This document shows positions 1-8,700 of a stretch of DNA of 64,000 bases, piece by piece. The notes under the pieces are model-generated. The model was not told where the DNA came from. It was given only the letters and a program-made list of their open reading frames with translations, and ran no database searches. The position numbers and the translations under genes are program-made. The DNA is taken from positions 1-64,000 of the forward strand of contig NZ_AKJY01000014.1 in the NCBI RefSeq assembly GCF_000282115.1, in the 5' to 3' direction. Source of the stretch: Chryseobacterium populi (GTDB lineage: Bacteria > Bacteroidota > Bacteroidia > Flavobacteriales > Weeksellaceae). Position 1 is the first letter of the stretch, and every line of letters starts with the position of its first letter.

Positions 1-2180
1 CGCCTACAGCCAATGACCATACCGGAGATTTTGACGGACAAAATTTTCAGGTTGACCTTAATTACGGGAATAAAATCGGAAAGAGAGGCGGATTTTATAA
101 CATCACCTGGACTTCACAGTTCAGAAATCCGACCTACAGGGCAGGTACGGAGAGCGGCAATATTTATAATGCCTACAATGCTATTGAGAAAAGAGCCTTA
201 AATGACGGCGTAAACTTTTCATCATTGTTCAGTAATATCAATACCACTCCCAATTCACAACAGATTGTAAATTATATCCATCAGTATGCTCAGAATGTAA
301 ATTATTTTACTGCTTCTCAACAGTCTGCAATACAATCAACATCTATTATTCAGGATATAAAAGATGCTAATGGAAATGTAATTCAGCAAGGGCTTCAATC
401 TCTATTAAATTTTGATGTAACCAATCAGGAACTGGCTTACCGAGGACTGGACAGAAAAGATTTCAATATGCAGGTAGGGCAGTCCAAACTGAATAACCAT
501 CAGCTTTTTGCGAATATAGAAGTTCCTGTTAATGATAACTGGAAAGTCTATACTTTCGGAGGTTACAGCTTCAGGCATGGTACTTCGGGAGGTTTCTACA
601 GGAGACCTAATCAAAGCAGGACTTTTACCGGATTGTTTGCAGACGGATATTTACCGCAGATCGGAACAGATATTCAGGATCTATCGCTTTCAGCAGGAAT
701 TAAAGGAAACTTGGGCGGCTGGAATATTGATTTCAGCAACACATACGGACAGAATTCTTTTGATTACAATATCCAGAATACAGGAAATACTTCTTTGAGA
801 TTTGCTTCCCCGAATGAGTTTGACGCCGGTGGATTAAGATTCTCTCAAAATACCATCAATCTTGATTTTTCAAAAAAATATGATGTGTGGAAAGGAATTA
901 ACATTGCATTCGGGGCAGAACACCGTTATGAAAATTTTAAAATAACAGCAGGGGAGGAAGCTTCTTATGCAACGTATGATGTGAACGGAAATGTATGGAC
1001 TGGCAATACGCAAAGGCCTACCGACTTTTTTGGAAATACACTTCCCGGTGGATCGCAGGTTTTCAGCGGTTTCAGGCCCGAAAATGCAGTCAATAAAAAC
1101 AGGCAGTCTGTTGCAGGATATGCCGACTTTGAATTCAATTTTACTGACTGGTTATTGATGGATGCGGCAGCGAGATATGAGAATTATTCGGATTTTGGTT
1201 CGACTTTCAATTATAAGCTGGCTTCAAGGGTTAAAGTAGATCAGAACCTTAATTTCAGATTTGCGGGTTCCACAGGCTTCAGGGCACCTTCCATTCACCA
1301 GATTTACTATAATGTAACCTCTACCTTGTTTACTAATAATCAGCTTCTGGAAGTGGGAACTTTCAGTAATGATTCAAAAATTGCAGGACTTCTGGGAATT
1401 CCGGGTCTGAAGCAGGAAACTTCAAAATCGGCGAGTGTAGGGTTTACCTATAGAATTCCTTCCGTTAATTTAACGTTTACGGCTGACGGATATTTCACAA
1501 AAATTGATAACCGGATTATCCTTACAGACCAATTTACCAGAGCTGCAGTTCCGGATGCTGCCAAAGTTGCGTTTGATCAGGCCAATGTAAATGCAGGGCA
1601 ATTTTTTGCCAATGCTATTGATACGGAAACCAAAGGAGTGGATGTTGTAATCAGTCACAACGCAAAGTTTTCAGGAGTAAAGCTGGATAATAATTTTGCG
1701 GTTAACCTCAATCAGACAAAAAGAGTAGGTGGAATTCACTCATCAGGTTTATTGCAGTCTGCCAATCTCGAAAACACTTATTTCTCTGAAAAATCAAGAA
1801 TATATCTTGAAGAAGCTGTGCCGAGGGTGAAGGCAGGTTTATCTCATAATCTTACCTGGGAAAAGGCAACTTTCTATCTGAGGAATACTTATTTCGGAAA
1901 AGTAACCGGAGCAGATATTATAGATGCCAATGGCGACGGCGTTACCGAATTTAACGAACATCAGCAGATCACTGATAAAATCATTACGGATGTTTCTGTA
2001 GCGTACCAGTTTACAAAAAATGTAGGTTTAACACTGGGAGTAAACAACCTGTTTGATATTTACCCGACCAAAAACCTTACCGCTTCCACGAATAATGACC
2101 AGTTTATTTATTCACGGTCTACTTCGCAGTTCGGGCAAAACGGAAGATATGTTTTTACAAGGCTTAATTTTAATTTTTAA
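1..2180 (+). CDS. TonB-dependent outer membrane receptor (5' end outside window)
   Basis: The reading frame is open from base 3 to the TAA at 2178-2180, so the first ATG at 225 is internal; about 725 residues of a larger receptor are visible. The protein is rich in alternating aromatic and polar strands typical of a 22-stranded barrel, has the RAPS segment (TGFRAPSIHQIYY) common in TonB receptors, and ends in a strand with terminal phenylalanine (TRLNFNF), as needed for outer membrane assembly. The signal peptide and most of the plug lie outside the window, so the substrate cannot be inferred. A hairpin follows the stop. Family assignment is firm; substrate is unknown. Confidence 0.9.
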   Translation, partial: PTANDHTGDFDGQNFQVDLNYGNKIGKRGGFYNITWTSQFRNPTYRAGTESGNIYNAYNAIEKRALNDGVNFSSLFSNINTTPNSQQIVNYIHQYAQNVNYFTASQQSAIQSTSIIQDIKDANGNVIQQGLQSLLNFDVTNQELAYRGLDRKDFNMQVGQSKLNNHQLFANIEVPVNDNWKVYTFGGYSFRHGTSGGFYRRPNQSRTFTGLFADGYLPQIGTDIQDLSLSAGIKGNLGGWNIDFSNTYGQNSFDYNIQNTGNTSLRFASPNEFDAGGLRFSQNTINLDFSKKYDVWKGINIAFGAEHRYENFKITAGEEASYATYDVNGNVWTGNTQRPTDFFGNTLPGGSQVFSGFRPENAVNKNRQSVAGYADFEFNFTDWLLMDAAARYENYSDFGSTFNYKLASRVKVDQNLNFRFAGSTGFRAPSIHQIYYNVTSTLFTNNQLLEVGTFSNDSKIAGLLGIPGLKQETSKSASVGFTYRIPSVNLTFTADGYFTKIDNRIILTDQFTRAAVPDAAKVAFDQANVNAGQFFANAIDTETKGVDVVISHNAKFSGVKLDNNFAVNLNQTKRVGGIHSSGLLQSANLENTYFSEKSRIYLEEAVPRVKAGLSHNLTWEKATFYLRNTYFGKVTGADIIDANGDGVTEFNEHQQITDKIITDVSVAYQFTKNVGLTLGVNNLFDIYPTKNLTASTNNDQFIYSRSTSQFGQNGRYVFTRLNFNF

Positions 2181-2209
2181 GCACAAAAGAATTCAGATTA
2201 ATTAATATC

Positions 2210-2264
2210 TCTTGAGATAACCGGTGTTTTCATAGACGCCGTGTTTTCTCAAGGGTATTTTTTG
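2210..2264 (+). terminator. Hairpin after the TonB receptor
   Basis: CTTGAGA (2211-2217) pairs with TCTCAAG (2247-2253), with a further inner CGG/CCG pairing, and is followed by GGGTATTTTTTG. This fits an intrinsic terminator, though the stem is long and bulged. Confidence 0.5.
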
Positions 2265-2355
2265 AAATAAACTGTTAAATCAGTTTTCTGAAGCCTTTCA
2301 TATTGGAGTGCTTTAATTCCCTGATAGATGTTCTTCTATGGTTTGCCAGGTTTGT

Positions 2356-3189
2356 TCAGACTATCTCATTTTTGATAAGTTTCTGAGGATTAAAAAAATG
2401 ATTAAGCGGCCCGTTTCCAAAGCCTGCCTGTACATCTCTTCCGTTTTCTATAGCCTGATAAACATAGTGCTGGCCAGATGATACGGAGTCATATAAAGTT
2501 TTCCCCTGAGCCAGATAAGCCGCTATTGCAGAAGAAAGGGTACAGCCGGAACCGTGGGTGTTGTTAGTGTCAAATTTTACCGTTTCAAAAGAATGGAAAT
2601 TTTCATCTGCATCAAAATATAAAGAAGTGATGGTTGAGGTTTCCTGATGGCCGCCCTTAAGAAGTATGCTTTTGCACCCCAGCTGTTTGATCCGTTTTCC
2701 GGCAGAATACAGATCGTCCAGAGTTTGTACTTTCATATCAGCTAAAATTGCTGCTTCATCCATATTCGGGGTAATGATATCGGCAATGGGAAAAAGCTTT
2801 TCTATAATGGCATTTACCGTTTCTTCTTCAATCAGGTGGTGTCCGCTTGTAGCCACCATTACAGGATCGAATACAATGGGTATCTTTTTATATTTGCATA
2901 AAGCCTGAACGATGGTTTCAACCAGTTCAGGCGTGTGAACCATTCCTATTTTGATTGCATCGGGGAAAATATCATCGAGAATGGCTTCTATCTGATCTCC
3001 CACAGCTTCTACAGGAATCGGGTAAATTTTTCTTACCCCCTGGGTATTCTGAATGGGAAGAGCGGTTAATACTGATGTTGAAAAGCATCCCAGCGCAGAA
3101 GCTGTTTTGATATCGGCCTGAATGCCTGCGCCACCGCTTCCGTCAAATCCTGCAATCGTTAAAACAGATGGATAGGTATATTTTTTCAT
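2356..3189 (-). CDS. thiD: Hydroxymethylpyrimidine/phosphomethylpyrimidine kinase ThiD
   Basis: Phosphorylates HMP and then HMP phosphate to give HMP-PP, the pyrimidine half of thiamine, in the cytoplasm. The 277-residue length is usual. The N-terminal TIAGFDGSGGAGIQADIKT and the C-terminal anion-hole motif (HGSGCTLSSAIAAYLAQG) are classic for the ribokinase-fold ThiD family. It stands alone, without other thi genes beside it, so it may serve salvage as well as synthesis. A TPP riboswitch with its own promoter box lies directly upstream, so thiamine pyrophosphate should turn it down. Confidence 0.96.
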   Translation of the reverse strand: MKKYTYPSVLTIAGFDGSGGAGIQADIKTASALGCFSTSVLTALPIQNTQGVRKIYPIPVEAVGDQIEAILDDIFPDAIKIGMVHTPELVETIVQALCKYKKIPIVFDPVMVATSGHHLIEEETVNAIIEKLFPIADIITPNMDEAAILADMKVQTLDDLYSAGKRIKQLGCKSILLKGGHQETSTITSLYFDADENFHSFETVKFDTNNTHGSGCTLSSAIAAYLAQGKTLYDSVSSGQHYVYQAIENGRDVQAGFGNGPLNHFFNPQKLIKNEIV

Positions 3190-3278
3190 TTTTTCCGTTG
3201 CTATTGATTATTAAAATAGCTTTAGGAAGATTCTGAAATAAAACAAAAGATACATTGCCGGAGAATGTTTTTTTGCTT

Positions 3279-3347
3279 TTCCCTACGTCGGTGTAAGCCG
3301 TATCAGGTTCAAAGGGACTCTCTCAATTCTTTCCAGAATACCCCTAA
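3279..3347 (-). promoter_or_regulatory. TPP (THI-element) riboswitch
   Basis: Read on the minus strand, the segment starts AGGGGT, contains the core CCCTTTGAACCTGATACGG, and closes with ACACCGACGTAGGG. This matches the conserved TPP aptamer: outer GGGG/CCCT-type stem, the TGA-containing pyrimidine-binding helix and the GCGTAGGG-like end. The thiD ATG is about 90 bp downstream, leaving room for an expression platform. The family is well known; the gene match (thiD) supports the call. Confidence 0.93.
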
Positions 3348-3354
3348 AGCAGGA

Positions 3355-3362
3355 CAAATGTA
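3355..3362 (-). promoter_or_regulatory. Promoter -7 box (TACATTTG) for the thiD riboswitch transcript
   Basis: On the minus strand TACATTTG fits the Bacteroidota -7 consensus TAnnTTTG and ends 7-10 bases before the first base of the riboswitch, the expected distance to a start site. No clear TTG-type -33 box was found. Confidence 0.55.
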
Positions 3363-3413
3363 TAAAAATATATCGGGCAGTGTAGTAATATTGTTTTAAA
3401 AAGATTAAAAATA

Positions 3414-3483
3414 ATGTCATTGCCAACCAATCACCGGCAATAGAATTTACTGCAGATTGTTTCACTTCAGTTCGCAATGACAT
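3414..3483. repeat. 70-bp element with perfect 10-bp terminal inverted repeats
   Basis: ATGTCATTGC at 3414-3423 is mirrored by GCAATGACAT at 3474-3483. The right part, read on the minus strand (CATTGCGAACTGAAGTGAAA and on to CAATCT), matches a second partial copy at 25321-25352. This looks like a dispersed non-coding repeat (REP/MITE-like). The open frame over it is only a translation of the repeat. Confidence 0.65.
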
Positions 3484-3495
3484 CAGCTAAACTTA

Positions 3496-3522
3496 AACTC
3501 TCAACTCATAACTCAAAACTCA
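3496..3522. repeat. Short dispersed AACTC repeat, copy 1
   Basis: The segment is built of AACTC/AACTCA units (AACTCTCAACTCATAAC at its core) and touches the stop codon of the CstA gene. A near-identical copy lies at 5588-5613, inside the end of the next minus-strand gene. Confidence 0.6.
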
Positions 3523-3523
3523 C

Positions 3524-5365
3524 CTACCTTTCCACCATCTCTTTCACCGGCTCACCATAGAAATCGATTTCGGATTTATTGATTTTTAAAAGCTGATACC
3601 ATTTTGTGAAAGCTCCTATAAATACAACAAGCATGAGCACCATGGCTACAACCGCCAGTGTTGCCAGTAAATATTGTTCTTTTGGAATGTATATCGTTGT
3701 GATCTGAATATATCCTGCCCAGAATGTAATCCCTGCCATAAAGATTCCGGGAATAGCAGAGCATAATGCATATTTTCCCCTGTTGAGCCGGATCAGCATC
3801 GTGGTACATACAATGAGCCCGCAGGCTGCCAATAGCTGGTTACTGATCCCGAACAGCGGCCATATACTGCTCACATTACCTGTAAACACAAGATACCCCC
3901 AGGCGAATGTAAAAAGAAGGCTGCTGATAATGATTCCCGGGACCCAGTTTTTATCATTGAATTTCGGGATTACGGAACCGAGCATTTCCTGTAAAAAGAA
4001 ACGTCCTACCCGTGTTCCCGCATCAATGGCAGTAAGGATAAATACAGCTTCAAACATGATGGCAAAATTATACCAATAGGCCATCAGCTGATCCATATAC
4101 GGGATTTTATTAAAAATATGGGCCATTCCTACAGCTAAAGAAACGGCACCTCCGGTTCTTCCGTGCAGGTCAATACCTATTTTTTCAGAAAAATAATTAA
4201 TGTCTACCCCATGTAAAGAAGGGTGGGCAGCAAGGAAAGCATCATAAGATTCTTTTGGGGTATTAATGGCAAAATAATCACCGGGCATCAGTGTACACGC
4301 GGCAATTAAAGCCATAAGGGCCACGAACCCTTCCACCAGCATCGCTCCATAACCTACAAAAAGGATTTCTCTTTCCTTGTTAAGCATTTTAGGAGTGGTA
4401 CCTGTTGCAATAACGGCATGAAACCCTGAGATAGCGCCACATGCAATCACAATAAAAATAAAAGGAAGAACAGGTCCGCCGATAATAGGCCCGCCACCAT
4501 TTACAAACTGGGTGATAGCTGGCATTTGTATCGTAGGATGTATGGCGATCACACCGATAGCCAGCATGACGATAGTTCCGATTTTTAAATAGGTGGAAAG
4601 GTAATCTCTCGGTACCAGGAGAAGCCATACCGGAAGTACAGAAGCCAGAAAACCATATAATGGGATGGCAATAGAAATTGTTGTAATATCCCATGAAAAT
4701 AAATTATTCATTGTTTCATTCTGCATGAGATTATGACCGCCGATGATCCCTGCGATCAGAAGGATACCACCCAGGATACTGGCAAAAGTCACACTGTTTT
4801 TACGATAGCGCATGATCAGTCCCATAATGATCGCGATCGGCATTGTAATAACTACTGTAAACAAAGACCACGAAGCTTCGTGCATGGCATTGATACAAGC
4901 CAGTGAAAGCCCTGCCAGTGTGAGGATCAATATGAATAAAATAGCAAAGCCTGCTACAGTTCCTGTTGTTTTTCCGATTTCTTTAGAAGCAATGGTCGCT
5001 AAGCTTTGTCCTTTATGCCGTACCGATGCAAATAAAACCACCATATCATGTACACCACCTCCCAACACACAGCCTATCAATATCCATAAAGCCCCGGGAA
5101 GATATCCGAACTGTGCAGCCAATACAGGCCCTACTAATGGTCCTGCAGCAGCAATTGCCGCAAAATGATGCCCGAAAAGAACATTTTTATTTGTAGCTAC
5201 ATAATCTTTTCCGTCCGCAAATTCCAAAGCCGGAGTGGTATTGTTATCATTAAGCCGCAATACTTTATTGGCCATGAAAATTCCGTAAAAACGGTAGGCA
5301 ATTGCAAAGATCAGGATCGATGTAAAAACAAGCGTTAATGCATTGATGTTATTTAAGAAATCCAT
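3524..5365 (-). CDS. cstA: CstA family carbon starvation protein (peptide/pyruvate-type permease)
   Basis: Multi-pass inner membrane protein of 613 residues. The N-terminal half shows the CstA signature: YRFYGIFMANKVL, then GKDYVATNKNVLFGHHFAAIAAAGPLVGPVLAAQ (split here for length) and GCVLGGGVHDMVVLF. CstA members import peptides or pyruvate under carbon limitation. It is shorter than the roughly 700-residue E. coli protein, mainly in the C-terminal part. It is alone on the minus strand with long AT-rich DNA upstream. The substrate is inferred from the family only. Confidence 0.93.
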   Translation of the reverse strand: MDFLNNINALTLVFTSILIFAIAYRFYGIFMANKVLRLNDNNTTPALEFADGKDYVATNKNVLFGHHFAAIAAAGPLVGPVLAAQFGYLPGALWILIGCVLGGGVHDMVVLFASVRHKGQSLATIASKEIGKTTGTVAGFAILFILILTLAGLSLACINAMHEASWSLFTVVITMPIAIIMGLIMRYRKNSVTFASILGGILLIAGIIGGHNLMQNETMNNLFSWDITTISIAIPLYGFLASVLPVWLLLVPRDYLSTYLKIGTIVMLAIGVIAIHPTIQMPAITQFVNGGGPIIGGPVLPFIFIVIACGAISGFHAVIATGTTPKMLNKEREILFVGYGAMLVEGFVALMALIAACTLMPGDYFAINTPKESYDAFLAAHPSLHGVDINYFSEKIGIDLHGRTGGAVSLAVGMAHIFNKIPYMDQLMAYWYNFAIMFEAVFILTAIDAGTRVGRFFLQEMLGSVIPKFNDKNWVPGIIISSLLFTFAWGYLVFTGNVSSIWPLFGISNQLLAACGLIVCTTMLIRLNRGKYALCSAIPGIFMAGITFWAGYIQITTIYIPKEQYLLATLAVVAMVLMLVVFIGAFTKWYQLLKINKSEIDFYGEPVKEMVER

Positions 5366-5487
5366 ATCTGTTTGAATTTTTATGAATAAATAATTAAATT
5401 TTTTGTTTAATTTATTTTGAATAATTTAAACATTGGCCAAGTTAATTATTTTGCAAATAAAAAATACAGGTATGTATAGTAATCTAG

Positions 5488-5495
5488 CAAATTTA
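5488..5495 (-). promoter_or_regulatory. Possible -7 box (TAAATTTG) upstream of cstA
   Basis: TAAATTTG on the minus strand fits TAnnTTTG and sits about 120 bp before the cstA start. I found no good -33 partner, so this is tentative. Confidence 0.35.
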
Positions 5496-5551
5496 TAGAA
5501 ATTATAACTTTGAATTAATTTTATGTTTTTGAAAATTAAATATTTACAATA

Positions 5552-6544
5552 TTAAATGAAATAGGAATGTATATCAAATGATTTCCCAACTCTTAACTCA
5601 TAACCCAAACTCATTTCTTTCACAACCGTCAGAGTGTTTTCAATATTTTCCCGCTTAAGTTTTCTGTGTAATTTTTTAGATTGTTTCAACGGGACGACTT
5701 TGTCTTTATCTCCCTGCACAATTAAGGTTGGAATTCCATGATCCACATAGGCTACCGGTGACAGGATTTTAAAAAGGTCAACTACTTTTCTTTTGTCTTT
5801 TTTAATATCATATCCTGAAATTCCTAAAACCAGGTTTTGCCTGAAATCAACAATTTTCTCAGATAATAAACCTATAAAAAAGACAGGGATCTTGCCGGTA
5901 CGGGTGTGCAAAAGCCGGTTCAGGTCAGAAGGCCCGAAATTATTGACCACATAATTCACTTTGGCAGAATATGTTGAAAGCTCAGGGTCTCCAATGAACT
6001 CTTTATCCTGTGTATAGGCGGAAAGTAAAGAAAGGTGTGCCCCTGCAGAAGTTCTGAAAAGCCCGATATTATCAGGGTCAAAATTATATTTTCCGGCATT
6101 TTTCCTTACCCATCTTATGGCATCTTTTGTATCCTGTAAAGGAGCCGGAAAATGTATATCCTTATTTACCAAAGTATAATCTATGCTGATAACGGCGTAT
6201 TGCTTTTCTATCAGCTTTAAAACCATATTTTCAATATAGCTGCCGGTACGGATTATTTTATCACCGCCAACCCATCCACCGCCATGAACATAAATTAAAA
6301 CCGGAAGCTTTTCTTTGGGAGTAATTTTTGGCTGGTAAATATCCAGAAGAACAGGGCTTCCCTTATCATCGGTTTTATGGGAGATGTTTTCTGAAACTAT
6401 TGTTTTTTCAGGAAGCATAATACTTTTAGGAATATTCTGCTCAATCTGATTTTGGGAAAATGCCGAATTAAATATCCCCAGAAAGATAACAAAAAACAGG
6501 TTTATTGAAAACCTGCGGATTATTTTATTTTGTGACGATTTCAT
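5552..6544 (-). CDS. Secreted alpha/beta hydrolase, probably degenerate
   Basis: A 330-residue esterase/lipase of the BD-FAE/carboxylesterase type with an N-terminal signal peptide ending near SAFSQ. The oxyanion motif HGGGW (88-91 region) and the charge-relay Asp segment (VQGDKDKVVP) are intact. Two things are wrong. The nucleophile elbow reads R-T-S-A-G (Arg164, Ser166) where the family has G-x-S-x-G; a single GGA to AGA change would do this. The last 23 residues do not hold the expected H-G catalytic histidine segment but are a translation of a dispersed repeat (5588-5613) that is also found beside cstA. Likely inactive or a recent pseudogene. Confidence 0.8.
   Translation of the reverse strand: MKSSQNKIIRRFSINLFFVIFLGIFNSAFSQNQIEQNIPKSIMLPEKTIVSENISHKTDDKGSPVLLDIYQPKITPKEKLPVLIYVHGGGWVGGDKIIRTGSYIENMVLKLIEKQYAVISIDYTLVNKDIHFPAPLQDTKDAIRWVRKNAGKYNFDPDNIGLFRTSAGAHLSLLSAYTQDKEFIGDPELSTYSAKVNYVVNNFGPSDLNRLLHTRTGKIPVFFIGLLSEKIVDFRQNLVLGISGYDIKKDKRKVVDLFKILSPVAYVDHGIPTLIVQGDKDKVVPLKQSKKLHRKLKRENIENTLTVVKEMSLGYELRVGKSFDIHSYFI
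5588..5613. repeat. Short dispersed AACTC repeat, copy 2 (inside hydrolase 3' end)
   Basis: AACTCTTAACTCATAAC followed by CCAAACTCA differs from copy 1 (3496-3522) at only two or three positions. Here it is read through as coding sequence and replaces the expected C-terminus of the hydrolase. Confidence 0.6.
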
Positions 6545-6565
6545 AGGGTATTTTTTGAGAAGCGG

Positions 6566-6949
6566 TTATCTTACTAACTCCTCAAAAAGTTTACCAAAAG
6601 TCTTCTCAAGATCCTTGGATTTTCCCGGATGGGGTCTCGACGTCTGCACAACAGAGCTTCTCACCGCCGTTAGCCAACGGAAACGTTCGGGAATTTCAAG
6701 CTGGGCAATAGGTCCGCCCTCTTTATTACCGGTGGCAATTTTCTGAAAGCTTTCCAGGTTTTGGATAATATCTTCATAATCGAGTTTACTGTGCATCAGC
6801 CTGAATTTATCCGGACACAGGTAATATTCTACGCGGATGAATTTTTCTTTTTTTGAAAACATGATCAGCCCTATGTTGAAAAACTCTTCTCTTTCAACCT
6901 TCGGTACCAGGCGTATTACAGCGTATTCGTATATTTTATCCTCTTGCAT
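6566..6949 (-). CDS. DUF3037 domain protein
   Basis: A 127-residue cytoplasmic protein matching the DUF3037 family (YEYAVIRLVPKVEREEFFNIGLIMFS near the N-terminus is the family hallmark; quoted parts are the conserved core). Function is unknown. It overlaps the HipA-like kinase gene by 14 bp, and this pairing is recurrent in bacteria, so the two products probably act together. No lipidation or membrane signal is visible. The start ATG is firm because the overlap leaves little choice. Confidence 0.88.
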   Translation of the reverse strand: MQEDKIYEYAVIRLVPKVEREEFFNIGLIMFSKKEKFIRVEYYLCPDKFRLMHSKLDYEDIIQNLESFQKIATGNKEGGPIAQLEIPERFRWLTAVRSSVVQTSRPHPGKSKDLEKTFGKLFEELVR

Positions 6950-7709
6950 TTTTTGCTTCGTTTACAAAGATTTGTGAATTTTCCAGCCGGGTTGTCAAAA
7001 ATTGAAAATAAATTTCACGGATTTCTTCCGGCGTTTCATCTGCATCACTCCAATGCAGCCAATCTTCAGGAATCAGGTTGACAATTTCCCTGAAAATACC
7101 GTCATTCAGCACTTCATGGGCAAATTTATCGGCCTCATCCAGCATTTTAGCTTTCGGAAGTAAAACATGATCCTTAACATATTTAAACGGGGTTTTCGCA
7201 GCAGCATCAAAATTCTGCCATGAATGATGGAAATAAAAGGAAGCCCCGTTATCAATTACCCAAAGCTCTTTATGCCACATCAGAAGGTTGGTGTTTTTAT
7301 AAGTCCGGTCGATATTGGTGATAAATGCATCCAGCCATACAATTTTCGAAGCCAGAAGCGGATCTATTACAACGCCCTGGTCATAAGTAATTGATCCGGA
7401 AAGATAATGCAGCCCCAGATTTAATCCTTCGGAAAATTTAAGCAAATCCTGAATTTCTTCATCAGCTTCCGTCCTTCCGAAATCAACATCGAGGTTCACA
7501 AAAACGAGCTCAGGAATTTTTAATCCTAAAGCTTCCGTGATTTTTCCGCCTAAAAGTTCTGAGATCAACATTTTCACTCCATGTCCTGCACCACGGAATT
7601 TCAATACATATTTAAAGTCATCGTCAGCTTCTGCCAGTGCCGGAAGCGAGCCTCCCTCTCTCAATGGCAGAATATAACGCATTACAGTTACCGTTCTTAA
7701 ATCCAACAT
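6936..7709 (-). CDS. HipA-like protein kinase
   Basis: 257 residues, shorter than true HipA (about 440) because the N-terminal subdomain is missing. The kinase core is visible: a glycine-rich segment FRGAGHGVKM, the catalytic-loop-like DAFITNIDRTYKNTN, and the metal-site-like VIDNGASF. It belongs to the small HipA-family kinase group often encoded with DUF3037, not with a HipB antitoxin. No HipB-like HTH gene is next to it. It is the first gene of the two-gene operon with the DUF3037 gene. The protein target is unknown. Confidence 0.85.
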   Translation of the reverse strand: MLDLRTVTVMRYILPLREGGSLPALAEADDDFKYVLKFRGAGHGVKMLISELLGGKITEALGLKIPELVFVNLDVDFGRTEADEEIQDLLKFSEGLNLGLHYLSGSITYDQGVVIDPLLASKIVWLDAFITNIDRTYKNTNLLMWHKELWVIDNGASFYFHHSWQNFDAAAKTPFKYVKDHVLLPKAKMLDEADKFAHEVLNDGIFREIVNLIPEDWLHWSDADETPEEIREIYFQFLTTRLENSQIFVNEAKNARG

Positions 7710-7860
7710 ACAGCAAAATTAAGGTTTTACTTTGTGTTTATTTCTATTTTTAATATTTTTAGTTGAAAATTAAGTGGGTTGCAAGGCCGTAAAATATTTT
7801 TAAAATTGATGAAATATAGAAAAGAGCCTAGTGTCTTTGCGATGAACAAAAACAAAATAT

Positions 7861-8700
7861 ATGAAGATCACCAAAAAACAAAATGTTATTATTTCAAATC
7901 GTGAAACCAGGGATTTCCTTGCCGATGCATTTTATCCTGAAACTGAAAACAAATTGCCGTTAGTGATTTTTGTTCATGGCTATAAAGGTTACAAAGATTG
8001 GGGTGCCTGGAATCTGATGGCTGAGAAGTTGGCTGAAGCGGGATTTTTCTTTGTCAAATTTAATTTTTCACATAACGGAACTACCCTGGATGATCCGGAT
8101 AATTTTGGAGACCTTCAGGCTTTCGGAAATAATAATTATTCAAAAGAACTTTCGGATCTCGGTGCTGTCATAGAATATTTTATTAAGGATTCTAAAGTAG
8201 ATGATCAGAAAATAATTCTGATCGGGCACAGCAGAGGTGGCGGGATTTCCATTATTAAAACTTTTGAGGATGAGAGAATCAATGGTCTTATTACTCTGGC
8301 CAGTGTAGATAGTTTAGATCGTTTTCCTCAGAAAGATAATCTTGAGAACTGGAGAAATGCCGGAGTATATTACGTTTTAAACGGAAGAACACAACAGGAA
8401 ATGCCTCATTATTATCAGTTTTACCAGGATTTTAAGCAGAATGAACACCGCTTTGATGTAGAGAGGGCTGCAGAAATGGCAAAAGCCCATGTGTTAATTA
8501 TTCACGGAACGAATGATGAAAGTGTAGAGGTTAAAAACGCTGAGCATCTTCATATATTAAACCCGAATTCCGAATTGTTTTTAATTGAAAATGCCAATCA
8601 TACCTTTGGGGCAAAAGAACCCTGGACGGAAAATGAATTGCCGGAAGATTTAAATAAAGTAGTGAAAAAGTGCATTGATTTTCTGTACCGGAAAATGTAA
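7861..8700 (+). CDS. Alpha/beta hydrolase (dienelactone hydrolase-like)
   Basis: A 279-residue cytoplasmic hydrolase with all expected landmarks: oxyanion strand FVHGYKGYKDWG, nucleophile elbow GHSRGG, an Asp in HGTNDESVEV, and the catalytic His in ENANHTFG. No signal peptide. It is followed closely on the same strand by an AraC regulator and could be co-regulated with it. The substrate cannot be read from the sequence. Confidence 0.88.
   Translation: MKITKKQNVIISNRETRDFLADAFYPETENKLPLVIFVHGYKGYKDWGAWNLMAEKLAEAGFFFVKFNFSHNGTTLDDPDNFGDLQAFGNNNYSKELSDLGAVIEYFIKDSKVDDQKIILIGHSRGGGISIIKTFEDERINGLITLASVDSLDRFPQKDNLENWRNAGVYYVLNGRTQQEMPHYYQFYQDFKQNEHRFDVERAAEMAKAHVLIIHGTNDESVEVKNAEHLHILNPNSELFLIENANHTFGAKEPWTENELPEDLNKVVKKCIDFLYRKM

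Noticed and set aside
225..2180. ORF starting at ATG 225 as a complete gene
   Set aside because: The same frame is open back to base 3 with receptor-like sequence, so 225 is an internal Met and the gene is cut by the window edge.
3283..3483. 66-residue minus-strand frame (LRTEVKQSAVNS...)
   Set aside because: It translates the 70-bp repeat and the TPP riboswitch; no coding signature of its own.
4389..5168. Frames of 101 and 118 codons within cstA (one on the same strand, one on the other)
   Set aside because: They are shadows of the cstA gene in other frames.
6936..7709. HipA-like gene as a classic HipAB toxin-antitoxin system
   Set aside because: No HipB-like HTH gene is next to it and the protein is much shorter than HipA.
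7710..7860. AGTGTCTTTGCGATGAAC stretch before the alpha/beta hydrolase gene as a regulatory site
   Set aside because: It looks like one more of the dispersed non-coding repeats; no symmetry or promoter match found.
7861..8700. Alpha/beta hydrolase as a T6SS effector
   Set aside because: It is far from the T6SS genes, has no docking domain and no immunity partner; an ordinary metabolic hydrolase is more likely.
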